In this document: positions 16,155 through 25,458 of the stretch, piece by piece | How the letters are laid out: each line of letters starts with the position of its first letter | Numbering within the stretch: position 1 is the first letter of the stretch | DNA from: Faecalibacterium sp. UBA1819 | GTDB lineage: Bacteria; Bacillota; Clostridia; Oscillospirales; Ruminococcaceae | Length of the DNA: 52,378 bases | Direction of reading: 5' to 3' | NCBI GenBank assembly: GCA_002315015.1 | Contig: DCEX01000033.1 | Coordinates: forward strand, 1-52,378 | The notes under the pieces: generated by a model | What the model was told of the DNA's origin: nothing | What the model saw: the letters and a program-made list of their open reading frames with translations, nothing else | Database searches by the model: none | Made by a program: the position numbers and the translations under genes

Positions 16155-17117
16155 ATGAGCGAATTATTGGATATTCAAGCCGTCATCACCCGTCTGCTTC
16201 GCCAAGACCGTATTTTGCTGCTGTGCCACAAAAACCCGGACGGCGACACGCTGGGCAGTGCGGGCGCACTGTTTCACGCTTTGAAAAATTTGGGAAAAAC
16301 CGTGGCGGTTCTGTGTTCCGATGATATTCCGGAAAAATACCGCTACTTACAATTAGGACTGTTTGACGGTTCCTTTGAGCCGGAATACGTCGTAGCGATT
16401 GACGTGGCTGGAATTCAGCTGTTTGGGGAAGGCGTTCAGCCGTATTCCGAGCGCGTCGACCTTTGTATCGACCATCATCCTTCCAACGGCGGCTACGCCG
16501 ACGCCATGCTGCTGCAAGGTGACGCGGCCGCAACCGCGGAAATTATGTATGATGTGCTGTGCGCCATGAACGCGGAAATTACACCGATGATTGCGGAATG
16601 CCTTTACACCGGCGTTTCCACCGACACCGGCTGCTTTAAGTTTGCCAACACCACGGCGCGCACCCATGTAGTAGCCGCACGCTTGATTGAAGCAGGGGCG
16701 GATTTGGTGCGCTTAAACGGTGTGCTGTTTGAAAGCAAAACGCGCAGCCAGCTGGCCATCGAGCGTTTGGCGCTGGAAAATTTGACGTATTACTATGACA
16801 ACCGCTGTGCTGTGGTATGCTTAACACGCGAGCAAATTGCGCAGACAGGCGCGGACGCTACCGACATCGAAGGCGTTACCGGCATTGCCCGCGCCATCGA
16901 GGGTGTGAAGGTAGGCATCACCATGCGTCAGCAGCCCAGCAGCAGCTATAAAGTCAGCGTGCGCACTGTGCCGGGCGTGGACGCTTCGGCCATTTGCAGC
17001 CGTTTGGGCGGCGGCGGCCACAAACAGGCGGCGGGCTGCGAAATTATGGGCAGCTTGGAAAATGCCCGCGCCGCGATTTTAAGTGAAGTGGAGCGCGTGT
17101 TATGCACGGAATCCTGA
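16155..17117 (+). CDS. nrnA: Bifunctional oligoribonuclease/PAP phosphatase NrnA (DHH-DHHA1)
   Basis: A 320-residue phosphoesterase. The DHH domain shows CHKNPDGDTLGS, VAIDVA and CIDHHPSN, and the DHHA1 domain ends in GGGHKQAAG. It degrades very short RNAs and 3'-phosphoadenosine 5'-phosphate. The start at 16155 follows AGAGGA. The gene overlaps truB by 16 bases; this linkage (rbfA-nrnA-truB) is standard in Firmicutes. Confidence 0.93.
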   Translation: MSELLDIQAVITRLLRQDRILLLCHKNPDGDTLGSAGALFHALKNLGKTVAVLCSDDIPEKYRYLQLGLFDGSFEPEYVVAIDVAGIQLFGEGVQPYSERVDLCIDHHPSNGGYADAMLLQGDAAATAEIMYDVLCAMNAEITPMIAECLYTGVSTDTGCFKFANTTARTHVVAARLIEAGADLVRLNGVLFESKTRSQLAIERLALENLTYYYDNRCAVVCLTREQIAQTGADATDIEGVTGIARAIEGVKVGITMRQQPSSSYKVSVRTVPGVDASAICSRLGGGGHKQAAGCEIMGSLENARAAILSEVERVLCTES

Positions 17118-17983
17118 TTGTTGATAAGCCGCAGGGCTTTACCTCCTTCGATGTGGTGGCAAAGCTGCGCGGGATTTGCAAAACAAGGAAAATCGGCCAC
17201 GGCGGAACGCTGGACCCGATGGCGACCGGCGTTTTGCCCGTGTTCATCGGCAACGCCGCCAAAGCGGTAGACCTCCAGCCCAACAGCGACAAGTGCTATG
17301 ACGCAGTGATGCTTTTGGGAAAGCGCACGGATACAGGCGATATCACCGGAACTGTGCTGGAAGAAAGCGCTGTGCCTGCGAGCATCGACGAAGCGGCAGT
17401 CCGCGCTGTCTTGGGGCAGTTTCTCGGGGAAGGAATGCAGGTTCCGCCTATGTATTCCGCGGTGAAAATCAACGGACAGCCGCTTTATAAAGCCGCCCGC
17501 AAAGGTGAAACGGTGGAGCGCAAGGCGCGCCCGATTGTCATTCATTCGCTTTCTTTGACAGAGCGCGTGAGCGCGTTGGAATACCGGCTGCAAATTCATT
17601 GCGGCAAAGGGACTTATGTGCGCGTTCTCTTAGAGGACATCGGCAGGGCTTTGGGCGTTCCCGCCACCATGAGTGCGCTGCGCCGCACCATGGCCAGCGG
17701 CTATCCCTTGGAGCAGGCATATTCCTTTGAGCAAATTCAAGCTGCAAAGGATGAAGGCCGTTTGGAAACGCTTCTGCTCGGCATTGAAACCGTATTTGCC
17801 GCGCTGGATGCCGTCAGCGTAACTGCGGCACAAAAGCAGCGCCTTTTAAATGGTGCGCCGGTTTCGCGTGTGAACGCCCAGCCGGGGGAGTACCGTATTT
17901 ATTGTGAGGACGAATTTTTGGGCATTGGTGTTGTGGCCGACGGCTCGCTTCGTCAGAAAAAGCTGTTTTGTGAAAGGGAGTGA
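17102..17983 (+). CDS. truB: tRNA pseudouridine(55) synthase
   Basis: A 293-residue enzyme with the TruB motif GHGGTLDPMATGVL, which carries the catalytic aspartate (LD), plus GILIVDKPQGFTSFDVV at the N terminus and the GTYVR motif (CGKGTYVRVLL). It makes pseudouridine 55 in the T-loop of tRNAs. The ribosome binding site GGAG lies inside nrnA, and its stop overlaps the start region of ribF. Confidence 0.95.
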   Translation: MHGILIVDKPQGFTSFDVVAKLRGICKTRKIGHGGTLDPMATGVLPVFIGNAAKAVDLQPNSDKCYDAVMLLGKRTDTGDITGTVLEESAVPASIDEAAVRAVLGQFLGEGMQVPPMYSAVKINGQPLYKAARKGETVERKARPIVIHSLSLTERVSALEYRLQIHCGKGTYVRVLLEDIGRALGVPATMSALRRTMASGYPLEQAYSFEQIQAAKDEGRLETLLLGIETVFAALDAVSVTAAQKQRLLNGAPVSRVNAQPGEYRIYCEDEFLGIGVVADGSLRQKKLFCERE

Positions 17984-17988
17984 ACGCC

Positions 17989-18885
17989 GTGAGTAAGGCA
18001 AGCGCAGTGGCGCTGGGCTATTTTGACGGGGTTCATCTCGGACATCGTGCCGTTGTCGAAGCGGCTGTGCGCGCGGCAAAGGCGCACGGCTGGACGCCAA
18101 CGGCCTTTACTTTTACTTTGCCCCACGGCGGGGCGGGGAAGGGCGCGGCCATTTTGACCCCGCAGGAAAAATGCCGCCGCTTGAAAGCGTGCGGCGTGCA
18201 GCGTGTCGTGATGCCTGCGTTTGAGGAATTTTGCTGTTTGACCCCGGAAGAATTTGTCGAACAGATTTTGGTGCGCCAGCTGAATGCCGCGTATGTATTT
18301 ACAGGCGATGATTTCACGTTCGGCGCACACAAAGCGGGCAATGTCGCCCTTTTACACGAGCTGTGCGAAAGCCGGGGCATTCAAGTGGTCACGGTGCCGA
18401 CACTTTTGCAGGACGGTGCGCCTGTGTCGTCTACGCGCATCCGTGCTGCTTTGGAGAGCGGCGGCATCGCGCTGGCCAATGCGCTTTTAGGTGAGCCGTA
18501 CAGTGTCACTTCGCCCGTCACCCACGGCAAGCAGCTGGGCCGCACGCTGGGCTTTCCCACCATCAATCAGCAGTTTGCGGGCGGAATGCTTGTGCCGTGT
18601 CACGGAGTGTATGCCGGGGTGGTTTGCTTGGACGGCGCATGGTATGCCGGGGCAACGGGCCTTGGCACACGTCCGACGGTGGATACAAGCGGCACAGTGA
18701 CGTGTGAAACCTTTTTGCCTGATTTTTCCGGCGATGCTTATGAAAAGGAAGTTCGGGTTTACCTGCTTTCTTATCTTTGGCCGACGCAGCGCTTTGACAG
18801 TGTGGACGAGCTGGCGGCAATGATTGGCCGAGCGGCTGAAAAAGCGCGTGAGTGTGCGGCACAATTTTTACAGACACTTCCATAA
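17989..18885 (+). CDS. ribF: Bifunctional riboflavin kinase/FAD synthetase
   Basis: A 298-residue protein. The N-terminal nucleotidyltransferase part has ALGYFDGVHLGH and the STRIR motif; the C-terminal riboflavin kinase part has GKQLGRTLGFPTIN and the YAGVVCL strand. It makes FMN and FAD. I chose the GTG at 17989 because GGGAG is eight bases upstream; the GTG at 17980 would overlap that site. It is the last gene of the operon. No FMN riboswitch is present. Confidence 0.93.
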   Translation: MSKASAVALGYFDGVHLGHRAVVEAAVRAAKAHGWTPTAFTFTLPHGGAGKGAAILTPQEKCRRLKACGVQRVVMPAFEEFCCLTPEEFVEQILVRQLNAAYVFTGDDFTFGAHKAGNVALLHELCESRGIQVVTVPTLLQDGAPVSSTRIRAALESGGIALANALLGEPYSVTSPVTHGKQLGRTLGFPTINQQFAGGMLVPCHGVYAGVVCLDGAWYAGATGLGTRPTVDTSGTVTCETFLPDFSGDAYEKEVRVYLLSYLWPTQRFDSVDELAAMIGRAAEKARECAAQFLQTLP

Positions 18886-18950
18886 CGATTGGCGTTTGGC
18901 TCTGTATAGCGAAAAGGGCGAAAAAATTTCAAATTTTCCTTATCGCCCCG

Positions 18951-18979
18951 TTGATATTTGAAAGAAAATATGGTATCAT
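18951..18979 (+). promoter_or_regulatory. rpsO promoter
   Basis: TTGATA (18951-18956), 17 bases, TATCAT (18974-18979). Transcription would start near 18986, giving a leader of about 105 bases. Confidence 0.65.
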
Positions 18980-18985
18980 AACGGT

Positions 18986-19081
18986 GTTGCCGTGTCTCGG
19001 CAGCTGACCCGTGCCCGGTGGATGGCGCATCCTGTGCGAGTACCTCCGCTGCGTTCGTGGTTAATCTTAACAACAGGAAAG
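18986..19081 (+). promoter_or_regulatory. Structured rpsO leader, candidate S15 autoregulatory RNA
   Basis: The leader can fold with an outer GCAGC/GCTGC stem enclosing a GGATG-GCG-CATCC hairpin and a GGTGG/CCTCC-type pairing. S15 represses its own translation in several bacteria by binding structured leaders that mimic its 16S site. Whether this leader does so is inference; no covariance was tested. Confidence 0.4.
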
Positions 19082-19091
19082 AGGATTTACT

Positions 19092-19349
19092 ATGCAAAAC
19101 AAACAAGACATCATTGCTTCTGCACGCATGAGCGAGAACGATACCGGTTCTCCTGAGGTTCAGGTTGCGCTGCTCACTGCACGCATCAACCACCTGACCG
19201 AGCACCTGAAGGCGAACAAGAACGACCACCACAGCCGCCGCGGCTTGCTGAAGATGGTTGGCCGTCGCCGCAACCTGCTGGCTTATTTGCAGAAGAAGGA
19301 CATTGCGCGCTATCGTGCTTTGATTGCAAAGCTGGGTCTGCGTAAGTAA
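19092..19349 (+). CDS. rpsO: 30S ribosomal protein S15
   Basis: An 85-residue protein with [23 protein letters not shown] and [19 protein letters not shown], the S15 signature. It is slightly shorter than the 88-89 residues of most S15 proteins. Codons are those of a highly expressed gene. It has its own promoter and a terminator, and precedes pnp as in many bacteria. Confidence 0.98.
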   Translation: MQNKQDIIASARMSENDTGSPEVQVALLTARINHLTEHLKANKNDHHSRRGLLKMVGRRRNLLAYLQKKDIARYRALIAKLGLRK

Positions 19350-19368
19350 TTATTTGAAATTCCCAAAA

Positions 19369-19397
19369 GGCAGACGGAGTTTGCGCCGTCTGCCTTT
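19369..19397 (+). terminator. rpsO terminator
   Basis: GGCAGACGG and CCGTCTGCC form a perfect 9-base stem followed by a short TTT run. Because the T run is short, partial read-through into pnp is possible. Confidence 0.65.
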
Positions 19398-19431
19398 CGG
19401 TGTATTTACCCTTTCGCTCGCGGGATGGTTG

Positions 19432-19485
19432 TTAGCAATGAATCGCGCCTGCTTTGGCTTTAAAACAGGCGGGATTTATTGCTAA
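19432..19485 (+). promoter_or_regulatory. Long hairpin in the pnp leader
   Basis: TTAGCAAT...CGCCTG pairs with CAGGCG...ATTGCTAA over some 20 bases. Such a stem in front of pnp recalls the RNase III-processed leader through which E. coli PNPase controls its own mRNA. That role here is inference. Confidence 0.5.
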
Positions 19486-19526
19486 AGCCTCCCCGTACCA
19501 TTTTTTATTTGACAGGAGGCTATTTT

Positions 19527-21659
19527 ATGGCACTGGAATTTGCATCGGCAAAGGAAACTTTTCCCAACTATCGCAAATTTGAAACAACCTTGGCTGGCCG
19601 TCCCTTTGTGGTCGAAACCGGCAAAATGTGCGGCCTTTCCAACGGCAGCTGCATGATCAGCTACGGCGATACCCGTGTGCTGTGCAACGTAACGATGTCC
19701 GAAAAGCCGCGCGACGGCATCGACTTTTTCCCGCTCTCTGTGGATTTTGAGGAAAAGCTCTACGCAGTGGGCCGCATTCCCGGCAGCTTTATGCGCCGCG
19801 AAGGCCGTCCCGGTGAAAAGGCGATTTTGACCTCCCGCGTGGTAGACCGCCCCATCCGTCCGCTGTTCCCGAAAGATATGCGCAACGACGTTGCGGTTGT
19901 TATGACCGTTATGAGCGTTGACCAGGATTGCAGCCCGGAAATTGCCGGCATGATTGGTACTTCGATTGCCATTTCCATTTCCGACATTCCTTGGAACGGC
20001 CCCATCGCCGGTGTGTATATGGGTCTTGTGGACGGCGAGCTGGTTGTGAACCCCACCGAGGCACAGCGCGAAAAAACCGATTTGCAGCTCACCGTTGCCG
20101 CCAGCATGGAAAAAATCGTGATGATTGAAGCGGGAGCCAACGAGGTGGATGAGCATACCATGCTGAACGCCATCAAAAAGGCTCACGAAGAAATCAAAAC
20201 CATGATTGGCTTCATCAACGGCATTATGGCAGAAATCGGCAAGCCCAAGAAGGAGTTCCAGTCCATGGAGCTGGATCACGACCTGTTTGAGGAAGTGAAA
20301 AGCACTTATCTGGACGACTTCAAAGCCGCTATGGATACTGATGATAAAAACATCCGCGACATGCGTCTTTTGCCCATTCGTGAGCGCATTGCTGAGCAGT
20401 ATGCCGAGCAGTGGGGCGAGGGCATTGTCGAAGAATTGATGTATAAAATGCAAAAGTATGTCGTGCGCCGCTGGCTGCTGGATGACGGCAAGCGCGTCGA
20501 TGGCCGCGGCATCAACGAGATTCGCCCCTTGGCCGCCGAGGTTGGCTTGCTGCCCCGTGTACACGGCTCCGGCATGTTCACACGCGGCCAAACGCAGGTG
20601 CTCACTACCTGCACGCTGTCCTCTCTGCGCGACGCTCAGATTATGGACGATTTGTCCACCGAGGACAACAAGCGCTATATGCACCACTACAACTTCCCGC
20701 CGTATTCCGTGGGCGAGGCACGCGCACCGCGCAGCCCCGGCCGCCGCGAAATCGGCCACGGTGCTTTGGCCGAGCGCGCACTGCTGCCCATGATTCCCGA
20801 CACCGAGGAATTCCCGTATGCACTGCGTCTGGTGTCCGAGGTTCTTTCCTCCAACGGCTCCACCAGCCAGGCTTCCATCTGCGGTTCTACGCTGGCCTTG
20901 ATGGATGCCGGTGTGCCCATCAAAGCACCGGTTGCCGGTATCTCCTGCGGTCTGATCACCGAGGGCGACCGCTGGATGACCATGCTGGACATTCAGGGCG
21001 TTGAGGACTTCCATGGCGATATGGACTTTAAAGTCGGCGGTACAAAGAACGGTATCACCGCAATCCAGATGGATATTAAGGTGGACGGCCTGACCTATGA
21101 AATCATTGAAGATGCCTTTGAAAAGTGCCGCAAGGGCCGCTTGTATATTCTGGACGAAATCATGCTGCCGGTGATTGCCGAGCCGCGTGCCGAGCTGTCC
21201 AAGTATGCGCCCAAGATGCTGACCATGAAGATTGACGTAGATAAGATTAAGGACGTCATCGGCAAGGGCGGCAAGGTCATTCAGGAAATCTGCGCCACCA
21301 ATAACTGCAAAATCGACGTTGAGGAGGACGGCACCATCTTTATTTCTGCCGTGAACTCCGAAGATGGCGAGCGCGCGATGCATACCATCAAAACCATCGT
21401 GGAAGATCCCGAGGTGGGCGCTATCTACAAAGGCCGCGTGACTCGTTTGATGACCTTCGGTGCGTTTGTGGAAATTGCACCGGGCAAAGAGGGCCTTGTC
21501 CACATCTCCAAGCTGGACTCGAAGCGTGTTGAGCGCGTGGAGGACGTTGTGGCCGTGGGCGATGAACTGCTCGTGAAGGTAACGGAAATCGACCAGCAGG
21601 GACGCATCAACCTGTCCCGTAAGGACGCTTTGGCCGAGCTGGCCGCAAAGCAGGGCTAA
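19527..21659 (+). CDS. pnp: Polyribonucleotide nucleotidyltransferase (PNPase)
   Basis: A 710-residue phosphorolytic 3'-5' exoribonuclease: two RNase PH domains (the second with GRGINEIRPL and RSPGRREIGHGALAERAL), a KH domain with IGKGGKVIQEI, and a C-terminal S1 domain (GAIYKGRVTRLMTFGAFVEI). The start at 19527 has AGGAGG seven bases upstream. It degrades mRNA and, with RNase Y (26794), is part of the likely RNA-decay set. Confidence 0.97.
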   Translation: MALEFASAKETFPNYRKFETTLAGRPFVVETGKMCGLSNGSCMISYGDTRVLCNVTMSEKPRDGIDFFPLSVDFEEKLYAVGRIPGSFMRREGRPGEKAILTSRVVDRPIRPLFPKDMRNDVAVVMTVMSVDQDCSPEIAGMIGTSIAISISDIPWNGPIAGVYMGLVDGELVVNPTEAQREKTDLQLTVAASMEKIVMIEAGANEVDEHTMLNAIKKAHEEIKTMIGFINGIMAEIGKPKKEFQSMELDHDLFEEVKSTYLDDFKAAMDTDDKNIRDMRLLPIRERIAEQYAEQWGEGIVEELMYKMQKYVVRRWLLDDGKRVDGRGINEIRPLAAEVGLLPRVHGSGMFTRGQTQVLTTCTLSSLRDAQIMDDLSTEDNKRYMHHYNFPPYSVGEARAPRSPGRREIGHGALAERALLPMIPDTEEFPYALRLVSEVLSSNGSTSQASICGSTLALMDAGVPIKAPVAGISCGLITEGDRWMTMLDIQGVEDFHGDMDFKVGGTKNGITAIQMDIKVDGLTYEIIEDAFEKCRKGRLYILDEIMLPVIAEPRAELSKYAPKMLTMKIDVDKIKDVIGKGGKVIQEICATNNCKIDVEEDGTIFISAVNSEDGERAMHTIKTIVEDPEVGAIYKGRVTRLMTFGAFVEIAPGKEGLVHISKLDSKRVERVEDVVAVGDELLVKVTEIDQQGRINLSRKDALAELAAKQG

Positions 21660-21730
21660 GCGAAGCTTCGCTTTTCTGCGATTTGCTCAAGAACGGAAAA
21701 AGCACTGGCCCCGTGGGCTGACGCATACAA

Positions 21731-21770
21731 AAAGCGGCTCTCTTTGGTGCAGACGAAGAGAGCCGCTTTT
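21731..21770 (+). terminator. pnp terminator
   Basis: AAAGCGGCTCTCTT and its complement form a long stem ending in TTTT, about 70 bases after the pnp stop. A smaller palindrome, AGCGAAGCTTCGCT, lies right after the stop codon. Confidence 0.85.
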
Positions 21771-21858
21771 CTGTGCCGTTTGCGAGCAATATTTGTTGAC
21801 TGTATTTGCGTTTGCCCAAGTGCTTTGGCAAATGCCCATCTTTTTGGAGGATCGCTTT

Positions 21859-23451
21859 GTGAAAGATTTTGTCAATGAAATCAATAAGCGCCGCACGTTT
21901 GCGATTATTTCGCATCCCGACGCCGGCAAAACTACCCTGACGGAAAAACTGCTGCTCTACGGCGGCGCCATTCAGCAAGCTGGTATCGTTAAGGGCAAAA
22001 AGGGCGCACGCGCCGCTGTGTCCGACTGGATGGAAATTGAAAAACAGCGCGGTATTTCGGTTACTTCGTCTGTGCTGCAATTCCATTATAAAGACGCCTG
22101 CATCAATATTCTGGATACTCCCGGACACCAGGACTTTTCCGAGGACACCTACCGCACCTTGATGGCGGCGGACAGCGCCGTCATGGTCATCGACGCGGCA
22201 AAAGGCGTTGAGGCGCAAACAAAAAAGCTGTTTAAGGTTTGCACCATGCGCGGCATTCCCATTTTTACCTTTATCAATAAGATGGATCGCGAAGCGCAGA
22301 ACCCGTTTGACCTTTTGGAAGAAATCGAGCAGGTGCTCGGCATTGAAACTTATCCCATGAACTGGCCCATCGGCTGCGGCAAAGAGTTTAAAGGTGTTTA
22401 CGACCGCAACGCAAAAGAGATTCTTGCCTTTGAAAGCGTTGGTAAAATCGGTACGCAGCAAGCCGCTACTATCGAAGCACACCTTGGTGACAGCAACCTC
22501 GACGAGCTTTTGGGGGCAACGCTGCATGAAACCCTGCGTGATGATATTGAGCTTTTGGACGGCGCCGCTTATGAGTTCGATTTAGATAAAGTGACCCACG
22601 GTAAGCTCACGCCTGTGTTTTTCGGTTCAGCGCTGACGAACTTTGGTGTCGAACCGTTCTTAAACGAGTTTTTGCGCCTGTCGCCCACGCCGCTTCCGCG
22701 AAATTCCAGCGCCGGACTCATTGAGCCGACCAGCCCGGATTTCTCCGCCTTTATTTTCAAAATTCAGGCGAACATGAATAAAGCCCACCGCGACCGCATT
22801 GCGTTTGCACGCATTTGCTCTGGTAAATTTGAGCGCGGCATGGACGTGCTGCATGTGCAGAGCGGCAAGAAAATCAAGCTGGCGCAGTCTACGCAGATGA
22901 TGGCTTCCGAGCGTGAAATTGTGGATGAAGCCTATGCGGGCGATATCATCGGCTTGTTTGACCCGGGCATTTTCTCCATTGGCGATACCATCACCACTGC
23001 AAAAACGCCCTTTGCTTATGAGGGCATTCCGACATTTGCCCCCGAACACTTCGCGCGGATTTCTCAAATTGACACCATGAAGCGCAAGCAATTTGTCAAG
23101 GGAATGGAGCAAATTGCCCAAGAGGGTGCCATCCAGATTTTCAAAGAGCTGGGCGGCGGTATGGAAGAGGTGATTGTCGGCGTGGTCGGCGTGCTGCAAT
23201 TTGAGGTGCTGGAATATCGCTTGAAAACGGAATATAACGTCGAGGTGCGCCGCACCGGGCTTTCGTACAGCCAAATTCGCTGGATTGACAACGACGATAT
23301 CGACCCGAAAACCCTCAATTTGACGAGCGACACCAAGCGCGTCGAGGACTTCAAAGGCAGAAAGCTGCTGCTGTTTACCAGCCCGTGGAACATCACTTGG
23401 GCCGAGGAGCATAACGAGGGTCTGCGTCTGTCCGAAGTCGGCAAAGCGTAA
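21859..23451 (+). CDS. prfC: Peptide chain release factor 3
   Basis: A 530-residue translational GTPase with SHPDAGKTTLTEK, DTPGHQDFS and NKMDRE, of the RF3 length and order. It removes RF1/RF2 from the ribosome after termination. The start is a GTG at 21859 with TTTTTGGAGG eight bases upstream; the open frame extends upstream but no other good site exists. It lies directly before an asparaginase gene, 14 bases apart, so the two are probably one operon. Confidence 0.95.
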   Translation: MKDFVNEINKRRTFAIISHPDAGKTTLTEKLLLYGGAIQQAGIVKGKKGARAAVSDWMEIEKQRGISVTSSVLQFHYKDACINILDTPGHQDFSEDTYRTLMAADSAVMVIDAAKGVEAQTKKLFKVCTMRGIPIFTFINKMDREAQNPFDLLEEIEQVLGIETYPMNWPIGCGKEFKGVYDRNAKEILAFESVGKIGTQQAATIEAHLGDSNLDELLGATLHETLRDDIELLDGAAYEFDLDKVTHGKLTPVFFGSALTNFGVEPFLNEFLRLSPTPLPRNSSAGLIEPTSPDFSAFIFKIQANMNKAHRDRIAFARICSGKFERGMDVLHVQSGKKIKLAQSTQMMASEREIVDEAYAGDIIGLFDPGIFSIGDTITTAKTPFAYEGIPTFAPEHFARISQIDTMKRKQFVKGMEQIAQEGAIQIFKELGGGMEEVIVGVVGVLQFEVLEYRLKTEYNVEVRRTGLSYSQIRWIDNDDIDPKTLNLTSDTKRVEDFKGRKLLLFTSPWNITWAEEHNEGLRLSEVGKA

Positions 23452-23465
23452 GCGGGGGAGCGCAC

Positions 23466-24473
23466 ATGGGCAAAAAACAAATTTTGATGATTGGCACCGG
23501 CGGAACCATTGCCTGCCGCAAAACGCAGGATGGCCTTGCCCCCGTCATGTCCGGCGAGGTGCTGCTTTCGCATGTTCCCGCTGTGTCGGAATTTTGCCAT
23601 CCCACCGTCATCGAGCCTTTTTCTGTGGACAGTACCAACATGACGCCCGCCCATTGGCAAATGCTTTCCCGGCTGATTGAACAGCACTATCACGAATTTG
23701 ACGGCTTTGTCATTTGTCACGGCACGGACACGCTGGCCTATACGGCGGCAGCATTGAGCTATATGGTGCAAAACAGCGAAAAGCCCATTGTGCTGACAGG
23801 TGCGCAAAAGCCGATTGACGCGCCCGACACCGATGCCCGCACCAATTTAACCGACAGCTTTTTGTATGCTTCGGAGGATGCCAGCCGCGATGTTTCCATT
23901 GTGTTTGACGGCAAGGCGATTGTGGGTACACGCGCCAAAAAAGAACGCGCCAAAAGCTACAATGCGTTTGCCAGCATCAACTTTCCGTACCCGGCGGTCA
24001 TTCAAGACGGGCGCGTGATTCGCTATCTCACCACAAGGCCGTATGAGCCGCAGGACGTGCGCTTTTATCACGACTTAAATACGCAGGTGTGCGTGTGCAA
24101 GCTGATTCCCGGCACACAGCCCGAGCTGCTGGCCTATCTCTTTGAGCATTATGATTGTCTGGTGATTGAAAGCTTTGGCGTGGGCGGAATTCCGCAGCCG
24201 CTGGTGGAGGAGTTTTACCGCCAAATGGAGCGTTTCCAAGGCCGGAAAACCGTGGTGATGACCACGCAGGTGGCACAGGAAGGCAGCAATATGACGGTGT
24301 ATGAGGTAGGCAGACGCATTAAGCAGGACTTTGGCCTGTTGGAAGCGTACGATATGACGCTGGAAGCCGTTATCACGAAAATGATGTGGGTCTTGGCAAA
24401 CGGCGGCACAACGCCCGACCGGATGAAAGAATTGTTTTATACCTGCGTGAACCACGATACACTGTTTCATTGA
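23466..24473 (+). CDS. Type I L-asparaginase
   Basis: A 335-residue enzyme with both asparaginase signatures: MIGTGGTIACRKT (first catalytic Thr) and GFVICHGTDTLAYTAAAL (second catalytic Thr in HGTDT). No signal peptide, so it is cytoplasmic and likely turns asparagine into aspartate and ammonia. GGGGAG lies five bases before the start. Cotranscription with prfC is likely but no functional link is known. Confidence 0.93.
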   Translation: MGKKQILMIGTGGTIACRKTQDGLAPVMSGEVLLSHVPAVSEFCHPTVIEPFSVDSTNMTPAHWQMLSRLIEQHYHEFDGFVICHGTDTLAYTAAALSYMVQNSEKPIVLTGAQKPIDAPDTDARTNLTDSFLYASEDASRDVSIVFDGKAIVGTRAKKERAKSYNAFASINFPYPAVIQDGRVIRYLTTRPYEPQDVRFYHDLNTQVCVCKLIPGTQPELLAYLFEHYDCLVIESFGVGGIPQPLVEEFYRQMERFQGRKTVVMTTQVAQEGSNMTVYEVGRRIKQDFGLLEAYDMTLEAVITKMMWVLANGGTTPDRMKELFYTCVNHDTLFH

Positions 24474-24599
24474 GTTTTTTTGAAAAAATAAAAGTAACGT
24501 GCAATATTTTTTCGCTGTCATTCGTATTTTGTGTGCAGGTATACTTTCCTGCTGAAAAGGACATTCTAAACTTAGGAATGAATAAAGGAGAATATCAGA

Positions 24600-25280
24600 A
24601 TGAAAACAATGAAACAATGGTTCTTATTGGCAGTTACTGCCGTGCTGTGCGCTGCGATGGTAGCATGTGCAGACACAGGCGCTTCGTCCTCTGCGGCGGC
24701 TTCTTCTGCGCCGGCATCTTCTGCCCCCGCTTCTTCGGCAGTGTCGGAAAGCACTTCCGCTCCGGCTTCCTCCTCCTCCGAGGCGGCTTCTGAGAGCGGC
24801 GAGGCAGTGACGGCGGAAGACCCCTACACGGCTGCGATTGTGGCTTCTCGTGACCAAGAAACAAATGACTCTCTGCCGGTACTCGGTGCCAAAGCGGGCG
24901 AAAGCGCTGGGTACACCTATCTGCCCAGCAGCATGGAGAACGACCCCGAAGCCGCTGCTCAGATGGCCGATATGGTCATGCAAACGCTGACCTTGACCCC
25001 CGACCAGCTCCAGCAATATGCGTTCAGCATTTCGCTGATTAACGTCAAAGCGTATGGCGTGGGTGTGTTTATGCCGGCGGAAGGACAAACCGAGGCGGTC
25101 AAAGCGGCGCTGGAGGATTTTGTTGTAAACCAGCAAAAGTCCTTTGAAAACTATCTGGCCGACCAGTATGAAATTGCAAAGCAAGCAAAGGTGGAGGTTC
25201 TTCCCACCGGCGAAGTCGTGCTTGTGATGTGTGAGAACAGCAGCGAAGCGTTCAGCACCATCGAAGCAGCACTGCAATAA
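24600..25280 (+). CDS. DUF4358 lipoprotein
   Basis: A 226-residue exported protein. A lipoprotein-type signal (KQWFLLAVTAVLCAAMVAC) is followed by a low-complexity Ser/Ala/Pro linker of about 45 residues and then a globular domain with FSISLINVKAYGVGVFMPAEGQ and FENYLADQYEIAKQAKVE, which I recognise as DUF4358. Function is unknown; the family is common in gut Clostridia. The ribosome binding site is AAAGGAG. It ends in a strong terminator. Confidence 0.85.
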   Translation: MKTMKQWFLLAVTAVLCAAMVACADTGASSSAAASSAPASSAPASSAVSESTSAPASSSSEAASESGEAVTAEDPYTAAIVASRDQETNDSLPVLGAKAGESAGYTYLPSSMENDPEAAAQMADMVMQTLTLTPDQLQQYAFSISLINVKAYGVGVFMPAEGQTEAVKAALEDFVVNQQKSFENYLADQYEIAKQAKVEVLPTGEVVLVMCENSSEAFSTIEAALQ

Positions 25281-25293
25281 TTTTCAAAGCGGA

Positions 25294-25333
25294 AAACAGG
25301 CTTGTGCGATGAAAGGCACGAGCCTGTTTTTTT
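25294..25333 (+). terminator. Terminator of the DUF4358 lipoprotein gene
   Basis: ACAGGCTTGTGC pairs with GCACGAGCCTGT and is followed by seven T residues. Confidence 0.9.
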
Positions 25334-25340
25334 GCAATTT

Positions 25341-25356
25341 GTTAGCTTTGGGTAAC
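25341..25356. promoter_or_regulatory. Candidate operator upstream of the DtxR-like gene
   Basis: GTTAGCTTTGGGTAAC is identical to the ABC-operon site at 4356 in 14 of 16 positions. It lies 28 bases upstream of the -35 box. Confidence 0.55.
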
Positions 25357-25384
25357 ATTTTATTTGACGCATATAGATGTTTAC

Positions 25385-25413
25385 TTGACGAAAATATGGA
25401 ATAATGCTATAAT
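25385..25413 (+). promoter_or_regulatory. Promoter of the DtxR-like gene
   Basis: TTGACG (25385-25390), 17 bases, TATAAT (25408-25413): near-consensus. The leader is about 100 bases and contains a second palindrome at 25459-25474. Confidence 0.8.
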
Positions 25414-25458
25414 ATTTTTGAAAAATGCTGTAAAAACAGCTTTCTTTTTAGCCTTTCA

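Noticed and set aside
18916..18949. Hairpin GGGCGA...TCGCCC after ribF
   Set aside because: No T run on the plus strand and a long A/T loop; too weak to call a terminator.
19482..21503. 673-codon open frame opposite pnp
   Set aside because: Same codon-bias artefact, low-complexity His/Gly/Asn/Asp composition and no initiation signal.
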